Assembly: GCF_018613605.1 (NCBI RefSeq)
Contig: NZ_JAGGPU010000001.1
Coordinates: 186,001-250,000 of the forward strand
Direction: 5' to 3'
From: Pedobacter sp. ISL-64
Lineage (GTDB): Bacteria > Bacteroidota > Bacteroidia > Sphingobacteriales > Sphingobacteriaceae
Length of the DNA stretch: 64,000 nucleotides
Position 1 is the first letter of the stretch. Each line of letters starts with the position of its first letter. Made by a program: the position numbers and the translations under genes. Below, piece by piece: positions 9,107 through 17,022 of the stretch. A model generated the notes under the pieces. The model was given only the letters and a program-made list of their open reading frames with translations. It ran no database searches and was not told where the DNA came from.

Positions 9107-10987
9107 CTATTTAGCATACCAAACATTATCTTTCGGCGTAGCATCTACATAAATGCCATTATCTAAACCAATTGACTTTATTTTTTTAGCTGTATTAACT
9201 ATTACATTCACCTCTTTCTGGTTTGCTTTCCAAACCGCTGGCGTTTTATGAATCGTTTCAGTTTTCCCATCGGTATAAGTAATCACTATATCAAAAGGAA
9301 TAACAAAGCCACCAACATTTTTAATTGTTAGGGTCGATTTCCCTTTTGCCGGTGTAATCTTGGTAATGGCTAAATCAAGATAGTTGTTGGTGAAAAACCA
9401 ATTCTGGAAAAACCAGTTTAAATTTTGTCCAGATCCCGCATTCATCGAGTTAAAATAATCCCATGGAATAGGGTGTTTGCCATTCCAGTTTCCCATATAG
9501 GTATGCAATGCTTTTTTAAATAGCTCATCAGCCAGCATATCTTTTAAGGCGAGATAAGATAATGAAGCCTTTCCGTAGGAGTTATTCCCATAACCCGAAC
9601 CCGAAACCTGATCGGACATGGAAATTACCGGTTGATCTTCTTCTGTCGATTTATCATAGATATATTTATTTACCCTAAAGTTTTTGTAAAACTTATCAGC
9701 CGCCTCTTTGCCGTGTTCTGCAATGCCGATTAAATATTCGAACGTTGTTGCCCAGCCTTCGTCCATATAGGCATAACGGGTTTCGTTAATACCCATGTAA
9801 AAGGGGAAGTAAGTATGTGCCACTTCATGGTCCTGAACCAATTGTGCAAAAACAGGATCGCCAAATTGAGAATCGTTAACCATCATCGGGTACTCCATAT
9901 CGGCAAAACCTTGAAAAGCAATAGTTTTAGCGTAAGGATAGGGGATTCCTGGCCAATTGTTCGAGAACCAATCTAAAGCATTAAGGTTATATTTAACCGA
10001 GTTGGTAAAATCTGTTCCGGTAGTTGGGTTGTAAGCCGCCTGGGCACTTGCACGGCGATTGGTCTTTTTATCTACAATTACGCTTGCGCCATCCCAAACA
10101 TAATGGTTGCTCAAAGCAAAAGTAACATCGGTAATGTGCTTTACTACAAATTTCCAGGTGTTCCAGTCTTTTTGTTGGGTTACTTTGCCATCTTTCATTT
10201 CCTGCTCAGTAGCAATGTGGATGAGCTCATCACCATTATATGATTTTTTTAAACGTGCAGAAATTTCTGGTTGTAATACTTCATCTGGATTCAGGAAATC
10301 GCCCGTTGCATAAACCACATAGTTTTTAGGTGCTTTGATCGTGAATTCATAATCGTTAAAGTCGTTATAAAACTCAGCCCTATCGGTGTGTGGGATGCGG
10401 TCCCAGCCGTTATAATCATCATATACCGATATACGCGGATAACTATAAGCCACAAAAAAGGAGTTTGGATCAATCTGTCCCTCACGACCACTTTCTTTTG
10501 ATAGGGGATAATCCCACTCTATTTTAACCGCAATTTTCGATTTTGGTAGCAACGGTTTGTTCAGTTTTACATTGCCAACTGTTCCCCAGTTTTTGCTATC
10601 TACTTTATACGTTTCGCCATCAACAGTGAACGAACTGATATTTAAGCCTGTGCTTAAAAAATCTTCACTTACCGCGCCACCTCTCGGTGAGGTTGGTTTG
10701 TGCAGGTTGTTTACAAAGCGAATGGCTAAAGTTTTTAAAGTATCAGTGCTGTTGTTGCTGTACAAAATTTCTTCTTTACCGCTTACCACTTTGGTTTCGG
10801 CATCTACCTTAATATCCATATTGTATTTACCATGGTTTTGCCAATAGTTAGGGCCAGGCTTTCCATTCATAGCACGGGTGCCCTTAGCGTATGCTGCTTT
10901 TATATTTCTAGGCATATAAAGTTCTTGGGCAGAAACAGTATAACCACCCAAATAAATAAGTAGGGCAATAGAGAATAACTTTTTCAT
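9107..10987 (-). CDS. M1 family zinc metallopeptidase, secreted
   Basis: A 626-residue protein with a signal peptide (about 1-20, ending VSA-Q). The zinc site is complete: HEVAH at 387-391 and, 18 residues on, the third ligand E410 (YMDEGW). The usual GAMEN exopeptidase motif is replaced by ADMEY (362-366), which keeps the Glu that binds the substrate amino group. The N-terminal beta-domain and catalytic domain are present, and the C-terminal part is short. It probably acts as an aminopeptidase in the periplasm or outside the cell on peptides from protein breakdown. It starts with ATG at 10987 and is a single gene converging on the OsmC gene. Confidence 0.88.
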   Translation of the reverse strand: MKKLFSIALLIYLGGYTVSAQELYMPRNIKAAYAKGTRAMNGKPGPNYWQNHGKYNMDIKVDAETKVVSGKEEILYSNNSTDTLKTLAIRFVNNLHKPTSPRGGAVSEDFLSTGLNISSFTVDGETYKVDSKNWGTVGNVKLNKPLLPKSKIAVKIEWDYPLSKESGREGQIDPNSFFVAYSYPRISVYDDYNGWDRIPHTDRAEFYNDFNDYEFTIKAPKNYVVYATGDFLNPDEVLQPEISARLKKSYNGDELIHIATEQEMKDGKVTQQKDWNTWKFVVKHITDVTFALSNHYVWDGASVIVDKKTNRRASAQAAYNPTTGTDFTNSVKYNLNALDWFSNNWPGIPYPYAKTIAFQGFADMEYPMMVNDSQFGDPVFAQLVQDHEVAHTYFPFYMGINETRYAYMDEGWATTFEYLIGIAEHGKEAADKFYKNFRVNKYIYDKSTEEDQPVISMSDQVSGSGYGNNSYGKASLSYLALKDMLADELFKKALHTYMGNWNGKHPIPWDYFNSMNAGSGQNLNWFFQNWFFTNNYLDLAITKITPAKGKSTLTIKNVGGFVIPFDIVITYTDGKTETIHKTPAVWKANQKEVNVIVNTAKKIKSIGLDNGIYVDATPKDNVWYAK

Positions 10988-11193
10988 TTTTTACGAATAA
11001 TTTTAGCTAAAAATAGAACTAATGATTGAATTTTGGATAAGTGTATAAATGAATGTTACTATTGTGGTGATTCTGGCATATAAATATAATAGAGAAAGAA
11101 TGTGTTTGTCTTTATTTTAAGGCGTAATTAATGCTTCAAATTGACGTTGAGCGTCACAAAAGGTTAAAATATTGGTCACTTGTTAATTTTTTA

Positions 11194-11225
11194 TTTGCTT
11201 TTGTAATTTCCACATTTTATCTTCG
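11194..11225 (+). promoter_or_regulatory. candidate greA promoter
   Basis: TTTG at 11194-11197, a 20-nt spacer and TATCTTCG at 11218-11225 (one mismatch to TAnnTTTG). It lies about 85 bp upstream of the greA ATG, so a hairpin (11238-11271) would be in the 5' leader. Confidence 0.4.
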
Positions 11226-11237
11226 TTATAATTGAAG

Positions 11238-11280
11238 CAAGACTATGTAGCAAACCAACTATATAGTCTTGTTTGTTTTT
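11238..11280 (+). terminator. terminator-like hairpin in the greA leader
   Basis: CAAGACTAT at 11238-11246 pairs perfectly with ATAGTCTTG at 11263-11271 and is followed by a T-rich run (11272-11281). It stands only 38 bp before the greA ATG and after a candidate promoter, so it could attenuate greA or end an unannotated short transcript. Confidence 0.5.
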
Positions 11281-11309
11281 TATAGCGTTTGAATAAAATT
11301 AATAGAGCA

Positions 11310-11783
11310 ATGACAGAGGTAACATACTATACCCAAGAGGGGTTAGATAAATTAAAAGAGGAAGTTCATTATTTAACAACCACCGGTCGTCAGCTAATAT
11401 CTAAAGCAATTGCAGAAGCGAGGGATAAAGGTGATTTATCGGAAAATGCAGAATACGATGCTGCTAAAGAAGCGCAAGGTTTGCATGAAGCAAAAATTTC
11501 AAAATTAAAGAATACGTTGGCAAACGCACGTTTAATTGATGAATCTAAATTAGATTTATCGAAAGTACTTGCTTTATCGATTGTTAAAATAAAGAATGTT
11601 AAAAACGGTGCTACCATGACTTACCAGTTGGTAGCTGAAACGGAAGCAGATTTAAAAACAGGAAAAATTTCTGTTAAATCGCCAATTGCACAAGGTTTGT
11701 TAGGTAAATCGGTAGGCGAATTCGCCGAAATCGAAGTGCCAGCAGGTAAAATGCAGTTCGAAGTTTTAGAGATATCGAGATAA
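11310..11783 (+). CDS. greA: transcription elongation factor GreA
   Basis: A 157-residue protein from ATG 11310, the normal GreA length; a TTG 21 nt upstream only adds an unconserved tail. The N-terminal coiled coil carries the acidic tip region in RDKGDLSENAEYDAAK, and the C-terminal domain ends in a typical GreA/FKBP-like fold (QGLLGKSVGE). It binds the secondary channel of RNA polymerase and stimulates cleavage of backtracked RNA. The HIT gene follows 89 bp downstream on the same strand, so the two may be cotranscribed. A terminator-like hairpin precedes the start and may control expression. Confidence 0.93.
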   Translation: MTEVTYYTQEGLDKLKEEVHYLTTTGRQLISKAIAEARDKGDLSENAEYDAAKEAQGLHEAKISKLKNTLANARLIDESKLDLSKVLALSIVKIKNVKNGATMTYQLVAETEADLKTGKISVKSPIAQGLLGKSVGEFAEIEVPAGKMQFEVLEISR

Positions 11784-11872
11784 AGTAGAAGGCGGAGGGT
11801 TTAAGGCTTAAGGTCTGTTCTCCGCTATAAATCCCTAAACCTTGCACCCTACACCTTTTAACCTTCCACCTT

Positions 11873-12271
11873 ATGACTATTTTTTCAAAAATTGTTGCAG
11901 GCGAAATCAGTGCACATGTTGTTGCTGAAACTGTAGAATATTTAGCATTTTTAGATGTTCAGCCTTTAACGGCGGGGCATGTTTTGGTTATTCCGAAAAT
12001 TGAAACCGATTATATCTTCGATATGGATGAAGATCTGTATGTTGGCCTTTGGATATTCGCTAAAATTGTAGCTAAAGGTGTAAAAATAGCTTTCCCTTGC
12101 AAAAAAGTTGGTGTTTCGGTTATCGGATTGGAAGTTCCGCATGCTCATATTCATTTAATACCAATGAATAATGTGAGCGACATGAACTTTAGTAAAGAAA
12201 AATTAAAGCCAACCAGCGAAGAATTGGCTGAAGCTGCCGAAAAAATTAAACAAGCCTTACTAGAAGTATAA
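11873..12271 (+). CDS. HIT family nucleotide-binding protein
   Basis: A 132-residue histidine-triad protein with the HxHxHxx motif at H90, H92 and H94 (HAHIHLIP) and the upstream GHVLVIPK strand. HIT proteins (HINT branch) hydrolyse nucleoside phosphoramidates or related purine nucleotides as dimers in the cytoplasm. Length and start (ATG 11873) are standard. It lies downstream of greA in the same direction; this pairing may only reflect shared transcription. The exact substrate cannot be inferred. Confidence 0.9.
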   Translation: MTIFSKIVAGEISAHVVAETVEYLAFLDVQPLTAGHVLVIPKIETDYIFDMDEDLYVGLWIFAKIVAKGVKIAFPCKKVGVSVIGLEVPHAHIHLIPMNNVSDMNFSKEKLKPTSEELAEAAEKIKQALLEV

Positions 12272-12275
12272 AAAA

Positions 12276-12302
12276 GGCCGGCTGTGAAAACACCAGCCGA
12301 CC
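12276..12302 (-). terminator. intrinsic terminator of the lipoprotein gene
   Basis: A GC-rich stem, GGCCGGCTG (12276-12284) with CCAGCCGACC (12293-12302), one mismatch. On the minus strand it is followed by six T residues. It ends the minus-strand gene and may also stop the convergent HIT gene. Confidence 0.75.
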
Positions 12303-12327
12303 ATTCTACCCGCCTAACCCAAATATT

Positions 12328-13191
12328 TTATGGCGCCGGAGCAATTGTAGCATTTAGCTGTAATACTGGCCAAGTTAAACCTGGCCCTTTTCCGATTACT
12401 ATGCCATTGTTATCGCCTCTTTTTAGATCTGATACCCAGTAGTATAATGGCCATCCTTTATAAGTTAACTGTTTTTTGCCAATTGTAGCCACAGTAATTA
12501 TGCCAACATCACCTTTTGCAACAGCAGAGGGTACATTAAGCACTTCAGATTCATACACCGGCCAAATACCTTCTTGTGTAACACTCTTGGTATATGTGTT
12601 TACACCATTTTTATCCGGTGCAAAAGCGTACAAGGTACGGCCTTTGCTATCGGTCAAGTAAATGGTTTTGCCATCGCCAACAGCATAGGTACTGGTGTAA
12701 TTAATATTGTTCGCGGTCAGTTGTGTATTGGCCAGCATCAATGAATAATCGGGTTTAGCCACAAACCATATTCCACCAACACCATCGCCTTTAATATCTC
12801 CTTTTGCAACGTCGTTAGCAAAGTAATAAAGTGGATAACCACGGTAAGTGCTTTGTTTACGGCCATCGGCACGGGTAACCTCCCCAACTTCTGCTTTGTT
12901 CAGGTTTAAATCGGTGCTGGCATCGGCTGAGTAATAAAGTGGCCATGCGGTTTCGCAACCACCGGTACAGGTTGGCGTACCTGCAGCATCAGATGCAAAA
13001 AAGTATAAAGTTTTACCATCTTTATCAGTTAATACTGTCCCGAACTTGGCATCTGTTGCCAATTGAATCCCCTTATTGTTATTGGTAGCGGGTGGTGTTG
13101 TAGGTTCGTCTGAACTGCTTTTTTTGCAGGCTGTAAATACCATTGCTATGCAAACGATAGCCAATAGATTTCTTTTTAAGTAGATTAGCAT
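12328..13191 (-). CDS. secreted-repeat lipoprotein (COG4315/PF03640-like)
   Basis: About 287 residues. From the ATG at 13191 it begins with a textbook lipoprotein signal, with lipobox FTAC and acylated Cys22; an in-frame ATG at 13224 adds 11 residues. After a Ser/Pro/Asn linker, the chain has two pairs of repeats of the type LTDxxGxTLYxF followed by WPLY/WPVY and YxGxPLYYF (about 50-145 and 165-285). This matches the 'secreted repeat of unknown function' family. It is expected on the outer face of a membrane; its function is unknown. It is divergent from the sigma factor gene at 13381, suggesting possible shared regulation. Confidence 0.8.
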   Translation of the reverse strand: MLIYLKRNLLAIVCIAMVFTACKKSSSDEPTTPPATNNNKGIQLATDAKFGTVLTDKDGKTLYFFASDAAGTPTCTGGCETAWPLYYSADASTDLNLNKAEVGEVTRADGRKQSTYRGYPLYYFANDVAKGDIKGDGVGGIWFVAKPDYSLMLANTQLTANNINYTSTYAVGDGKTIYLTDSKGRTLYAFAPDKNGVNTYTKSVTQEGIWPVYESEVLNVPSAVAKGDVGIITVATIGKKQLTYKGWPLYYWVSDLKRGDNNGIVIGKGPGLTWPVLQLNATIAPAP

Positions 13192-13380
13192 AAGATTTTT
13201 GTTTTTAGTTTTAACTTTAATCATTAATATGCTGCTATTACGCCGTCAGCTTGTAAATGGTTGCTTGTTGAAAAGAGAATTTTAGCATAACCGAACGAAT
13301 AATAATTATTTTAAAGAAAATACTTTTTTGAGGCAACCTTTTGTAATTTCTTACCGTAATGTATTTTGAAAGGAGAACCT

Positions 13381-14004
13381 GTGACCGCTAGCCGCGATAG
13401 TGAAGATATTATACAAAAGTATATTCAAGGGTGCGTTAGAAATGAAAGGGATAGTCAAAAAGCACTATACAAACATTTCTATAGCTTTGCTATGGGGATT
13501 TGTTTGCGTTATGCAAACGATCGGCTAGATGCTGCAGGAATACTGAACGATGGCTTTTTTAAAGCCTTTAAAAATATAACCAAATACGAAACTTCGAAGG
13601 CCTTTTTGCCTTGGCTCGGTCGGATAATAACCAATACTGCCATTGATTATTATCGTGCCAATTTAAAATTCGCCGATCATGTAGATATTCAGGATCATGA
13701 AAATATTGCACATACAAACTCTGTGTACGATAAATTGGCTTATCATGATTTGTTAGCATTGGTTCAAGACCTAAGTCCGGCCTATCGAACGGTTTTTAAC
13801 CTTTTCGCTATAGATGGCTATAGCCATGAGGAAATTGCCGAAATGCTGGGAATATCGATAGGAACATCAAAGTCGAACCTGTTTAAGGCGCGACAGAAAT
13901 TACAGGAAATGCTAAAAACTACAGATGCGAAAACTTACCAGGTAAGGAGTTCGGAGGTAGATAGAAACCTTTTACAGGTGAGGTTAAATACAAACATGCA
14001 ATGA
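13381..14004 (+). CDS. RNA polymerase sigma-70 family factor, ECF-type
   Basis: A 207-residue two-domain sigma factor. Region 2 lies around residues 15-95 (ALYKHFYSFAMGICLRY, FLPWLGRIITNTAIDYYR), and region 4 around 125-175 ends in an HTH (GYSHEEIAEMLGISIGTSKS). GTG at 13381 is preferred because AAGGAG lies 5 nt before it; a TTG 15 nt upstream would place that site inside the gene. It overlaps the next gene by 4 bp (ATGA), so the two are translationally coupled. That gene has an anti-sigma-like layout, so it is the likely partner. The target regulon is unknown; the divergent lipoprotein gene is a candidate. Confidence 0.88.
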   Translation: MTASRDSEDIIQKYIQGCVRNERDSQKALYKHFYSFAMGICLRYANDRLDAAGILNDGFFKAFKNITKYETSKAFLPWLGRIITNTAIDYYRANLKFADHVDIQDHENIAHTNSVYDKLAYHDLLALVQDLSPAYRTVFNLFAIDGYSHEEIAEMLGISIGTSKSNLFKARQKLQEMLKTTDAKTYQVRSSEVDRNLLQVRLNTNMQ

Positions 14005-15194
14005 CAGAGGGAAAAGATATAGATAAATTATTTAAGGATGGATTGGAAAATCCCGATCTTCCTTTTAATGATTTAGATTGGGATAATCTGGAGGAGAGAT
14101 TGCATCCAACACCTAAAAGGAGGATAGTGCCGTTAATTTGGTTAACTGCTGTGGCTGCAGTAGCCGCAATGTTGCTTGTGGTTTTTTTATTGATTAAGCC
14201 GAATGGTGATCAGTCAAAAAACAATTCAGTGGTGAAAACAGATACAAATGCCCACAAAAAAGAGAACAACAAGCCTTTAGATAATAAGGCAGATTTAATC
14301 GAAAAGCCAACAGCGCAAAATCCTTCGACCGAGAATAGTGAAAAAAGTTTATTGGTTGGGAATAACGAGAATAATAAAGCTACAGATGATCATAAAGCGG
14401 TTATAACAAGCTCATTTAATACAGATTTTCCTAAAGTTTTAGCACGCGATTATATTAATCACAACCTTTTAACTAATGTACTGTCTAATCCGCAAATAAG
14501 TGCTAAACCTAAACTTGTAGAATTTGAACAACCAGATTATGTTGCTACACTTGCCTCAAGAAAAACAGAGAAAATTCAACCTCCGGTTTTTAAGAAAAAA
14601 TCAAGATTTGTTTTAAGTATTCTGGCTGCACCAGATTTAACCAGTGTGCAGAAATCAGGCAAAAGTAGTTTAAGTGGCGGTTTTGGGGTAGAGGCTACGC
14701 TCTTCCTAACAAAGAAATTGAGTGTTACTACCGGGGCAGCTTACGCTAAGAAAATCTACGACTCAGATTTTAGCCAATACAACCCTAACAGCAATTATGT
14801 TTTTAAGGCCAATCCAGCAAATATTCACGCCAATTGCGATGTAATTGACATTCCAATTAATGTGAACTATAAGGTTTTTGATGGACGTAGAAATTCAATT
14901 TCAGTAAGTACAGGTTTATCTAGTTATTTAATGTTGAAAGAGAAATACAGCTATTCTTATAATGGAGCTTATCAAGGCCCTCAAAGCTATGAAGTCAGAA
15001 ACCAGAATCAGCATTATTTAGGTATAGCCAATGTTGGTGTCGAGTTTCAGCACAAAATAAATAATAATTTAAGCATTAGCGCTAAACCATTTATGAAAAT
15101 ACCCTTAACCAATATTGGTTATGGAAATTCTAAATTATCATCAACAGGCGTGGCCGTTTCAGTAAATATGAATTTATTTGGCAGGAAGAATTAA
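14001..15194 (+). CDS. membrane-anchored protein with anti-sigma-like N-terminus and beta-barrel-like C-terminus
   Basis: A 397-residue protein overlapping the sigma gene by 4 bp. Residues 1-40 are acidic and soluble (LDWDNLEERL). Residues about 43-66 form one transmembrane helix (VAAVAAMLLVVFLLI). Residues 67-195 are a low-complexity Lys/Asn linker, and 200-397 resemble an outer-membrane beta-barrel of the PorT/OMP_b-brl type (alternating strands, terminal NMNLFGRKN). Anti-sigma factors also have a short cytoplasmic segment, one helix and a periplasmic domain, so it may hold the sigma factor at the inner membrane. A true barrel in the same chain as an inner-membrane helix is odd; the C-terminus may sense rather than form a pore. 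Function is inferred from context. Confidence 0.65.
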   Translation: MTEGKDIDKLFKDGLENPDLPFNDLDWDNLEERLHPTPKRRIVPLIWLTAVAAVAAMLLVVFLLIKPNGDQSKNNSVVKTDTNAHKKENNKPLDNKADLIEKPTAQNPSTENSEKSLLVGNNENNKATDDHKAVITSSFNTDFPKVLARDYINHNLLTNVLSNPQISAKPKLVEFEQPDYVATLASRKTEKIQPPVFKKKSRFVLSILAAPDLTSVQKSGKSSLSGGFGVEATLFLTKKLSVTTGAAYAKKIYDSDFSQYNPNSNYVFKANPANIHANCDVIDIPINVNYKVFDGRRNSISVSTGLSSYLMLKEKYSYSYNGAYQGPQSYEVRNQNQHYLGIANVGVEFQHKINNNLSISAKPFMKIPLTNIGYGNSKLSSTGVAVSVNMNLFGRKN

Positions 15195-15200
15195 TCAAGA

Positions 15201-15482
15201 TTAAAATAATACATCTTGAATTTCTGACGTTTTATCGAAAACACTTTTTGCAAATGGACAAAGCGGAAGAATTTTCATCTTGTTTTCTCTGGCATAACTT
15301 ACGGCGGCAAGCACTAACTTTTTTCCTACACCTTTGCCAGCAAAATCTTGATTTACTTCGGTATGGTCAATAATGAATTTGCCAGGGCCAGCCCAAACAT
15401 ATGCCATAACGCCTGCTTGTAAGCCGTTCTCTAAGGCTTCGAACTGCCCTTTCTTTTCGTTGTTAGTCTGTTGTATTTCCAT
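15201..15482 (-). CDS. small GNAT acetyltransferase (GCN5-related, YjdJ/PF14542 type)
   Basis: A 93-residue compact N-acetyltransferase. The acetyl-CoA loop is in VNQDFAGKGVGKKLVLAAV, and the family-specific tail is ILPLCPFAKSVFDK. Single-domain proteins of this size belong to the PF14542 group, whose substrates are unknown. It starts with ATG at 15482, only 6 bp after the pirin gene's stop on the same strand, so the two are probably cotranscribed. Confidence 0.87.
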   Translation of the reverse strand: MEIQQTNNEKKGQFEALENGLQAGVMAYVWAGPGKFIIDHTEVNQDFAGKGVGKKLVLAAVSYARENKMKILPLCPFAKSVFDKTSEIQDVLF

Positions 15483-15488
15483 CAGGGT

Positions 15489-16325
15489 TTATTTCTTAAC
15501 CTTTGGGTTTTGATCTGGCAAAGGCACAAAACCGGTTTCTCCAGGAACGGGTTTAAAACTTTGTTCCAGCCATTTAATTTTGGCTTTTTCAATCAGTTCT
15601 TTGTCAGAGGCAACAAAGTTCCAGTAAATGAAACGCTCTTCAGGAAAGGGTTCGCCTCCGAAAATATAAACCGTGGTGTTTTCGTGCATGGTAAATTCGC
15701 ATAGTTTGGCGTCGTTGGCAATTAAAATTAAACGCGGCTCAAAAATATTCCCCTCACTTTCAATTGCACCCTCTAAAATATAAAGTGCACTTTCTCCAAA
15801 CAGGTAATCGCCAATGTTTAGCTTTTGCTGCTTGGTACTTTTCAATTCTAAAAAATATAGCGGACTGTATACCGGAACAGGAGATTTATAGCCAAAAGCT
15901 TCTCCTGCGATTAATTTAAAACTTACACCATCTTCTGCCCAGCTTGGAATGTCTGCCTCTTCAACATGGCAAAACTCAGGTTCCATTTGTTCCAAATCTT
16001 TAGGTAAAGCTACCCAGATTTGTAAGCCATGGAGCATTTTATCGGTATGGCGAAGATATTCGGGGGTTCTTTCCGAATGTACAATGCCGCTGCCCGAAGT
16101 CATCCAGTTTACCTGTCCGGGTTTAATTACAATATCCGAACCCAAACTGTCTTTATGTGTAATTTCACCTTCGAACAAAAAGGTTAAGGTAGATAAACCG
16201 ATATGTGGATGAGGTGGAACATCGAGATTTTCGTGATCGCTCATTGCAGCAGGGCCCATATGGTCGATAAAAGAAAAAGGCCCAACCATCCGTTTCTCTC
16301 TGAAAGGCAGCAACCTACCAACCAT
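15489..16325 (-). CDS. pirin family protein, N-terminally frameshifted
   Basis: A 278-residue bicupin. The first cupin has the pirin metal ligands in PPHPHIGLSTLTF and SGSGIVHSE, and the C-terminal pirin domain follows (about 170-260). Pirins bind iron; some act as quercetinases or redox sensors. The open frame starts at an internal Met (16325). Just upstream the same frame still encodes RPANIGNF, typical pirin sequence, but no start codon precedes it. The usual N-terminus (MSNIKLIIEE) is found in another frame from ATG 16378. A single missing base near 16350 would explain this. Downstream lies the GNAT gene. Confidence 0.82.
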   Translation of the reverse strand: MVGRLLPFREKRMVGPFSFIDHMGPAAMSDHENLDVPPHPHIGLSTLTFLFEGEITHKDSLGSDIVIKPGQVNWMTSGSGIVHSERTPEYLRHTDKMLHGLQIWVALPKDLEQMEPEFCHVEEADIPSWAEDGVSFKLIAGEAFGYKSPVPVYSPLYFLELKSTKQQKLNIGDYLFGESALYILEGAIESEGNIFEPRLILIANDAKLCEFTMHENTTVYIFGGEPFPEERFIYWNFVASDKELIEKAKIKWLEQSFKPVPGETGFVPLPDQNPKVKK

Positions 16326-16346
16326 AAAATTGCCAATATTTGCTGG

Positions 16347-16378
16347 TCTTCTTCGATAATGAGTTTAATGTTCGACAT
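16347..16378 (-). pseudogene. displaced N-terminus of the pirin gene
   Basis: On the minus strand, ATG at 16378 begins MSNIKLIIEE, which is how pirins normally start. The continuation RPANIGNFMVGR is in the frame of the main gene, so one base is missing around the GAAGAAGACC run near 16347-16356. This is either a real frameshift or a base-calling error. Confidence 0.6.
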
Positions 16379-16448
16379 GGTACAATCAATTTTTTGATGA
16401 CGTGAATTTAAGGAAAAAGGGTGGGATTTAGATTGAAATTCTATTCTT

Positions 16449-16530
16449 CACGTCATTTCGAGCGAAGTGCAAAGGAGTCGAGAAATCTGTCTCAATGGAA
16501 CTCTTCACTTCGCTCCAGTCGAGATGACGA
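16449..16530. repeat. REP-like inverted repeat (CGTCATTTCGA family)
   Basis: CACGTCATTTCGAGCGAAGTG is answered by CACTTCGCTCCAGTCGAGATGACG about 50 nt later, giving a long imperfect stem. It lies in the 640-bp gap between the pirin and OYE genes. Similar elements occur near 24717, 36125 and 38031. The rest of this gap (to 17022) holds another small palindrome at 16854-16877 and no gene. Confidence 0.7.
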
Positions 16531-16853
16531 AACCTCATTATCAAGAAAAAGGCCCTGTTTAGGTTTTTTGGAAAGCAGTTGCAGAAGCTTTTGGGTCATT
16601 GTCCTCCCGCTCCCGCTTCTGTTCCCGATGAAACCTTTGAAACAAGCAAGCACACCATAAAACAACAAAAATAAGTGCTTAAATCGGGATCATCTCGCTT
16701 TGATCGGGTTTAGGCGGCTAGGGCATTGCTACTGTCGGAGGTAAAATAAACCCGACCGACAGCGTTATCCCGACTTTTTCAGTCGGATTAAGCAAAGGGC
16801 GGGGCTGGAGCAGCCGAAGTATTGCCGGTATTGCTTTCCTTATCATGTATGTG

Positions 16854-16877
16854 CAGTCAGATGTTACCATCTGACTG
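16854..16877. repeat. perfect 10-bp palindrome with TTAC loop
   Basis: CAGTCAGATG pairs perfectly with CATCTGACTG around TTAC. A degenerate copy is at about 16935-16956 and a near-copy at 36255-36278, so it is a dispersed element. No T-tract follows, which argues against a simple terminator. Confidence 0.65.
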
Positions 16878-17022
16878 ATTAATGGCATTTCGAAAGAAGG
16901 GTTCTTTAAGAAATTTAATTATGCTTGTATGTACATCACATGGTAACATCTGACATCACAAGAAACAAAAAAGCAGCCCTTTCGAGATGCCTTTCTAAAC
17001 TTAAAAAGAAAAAATATGGTTT

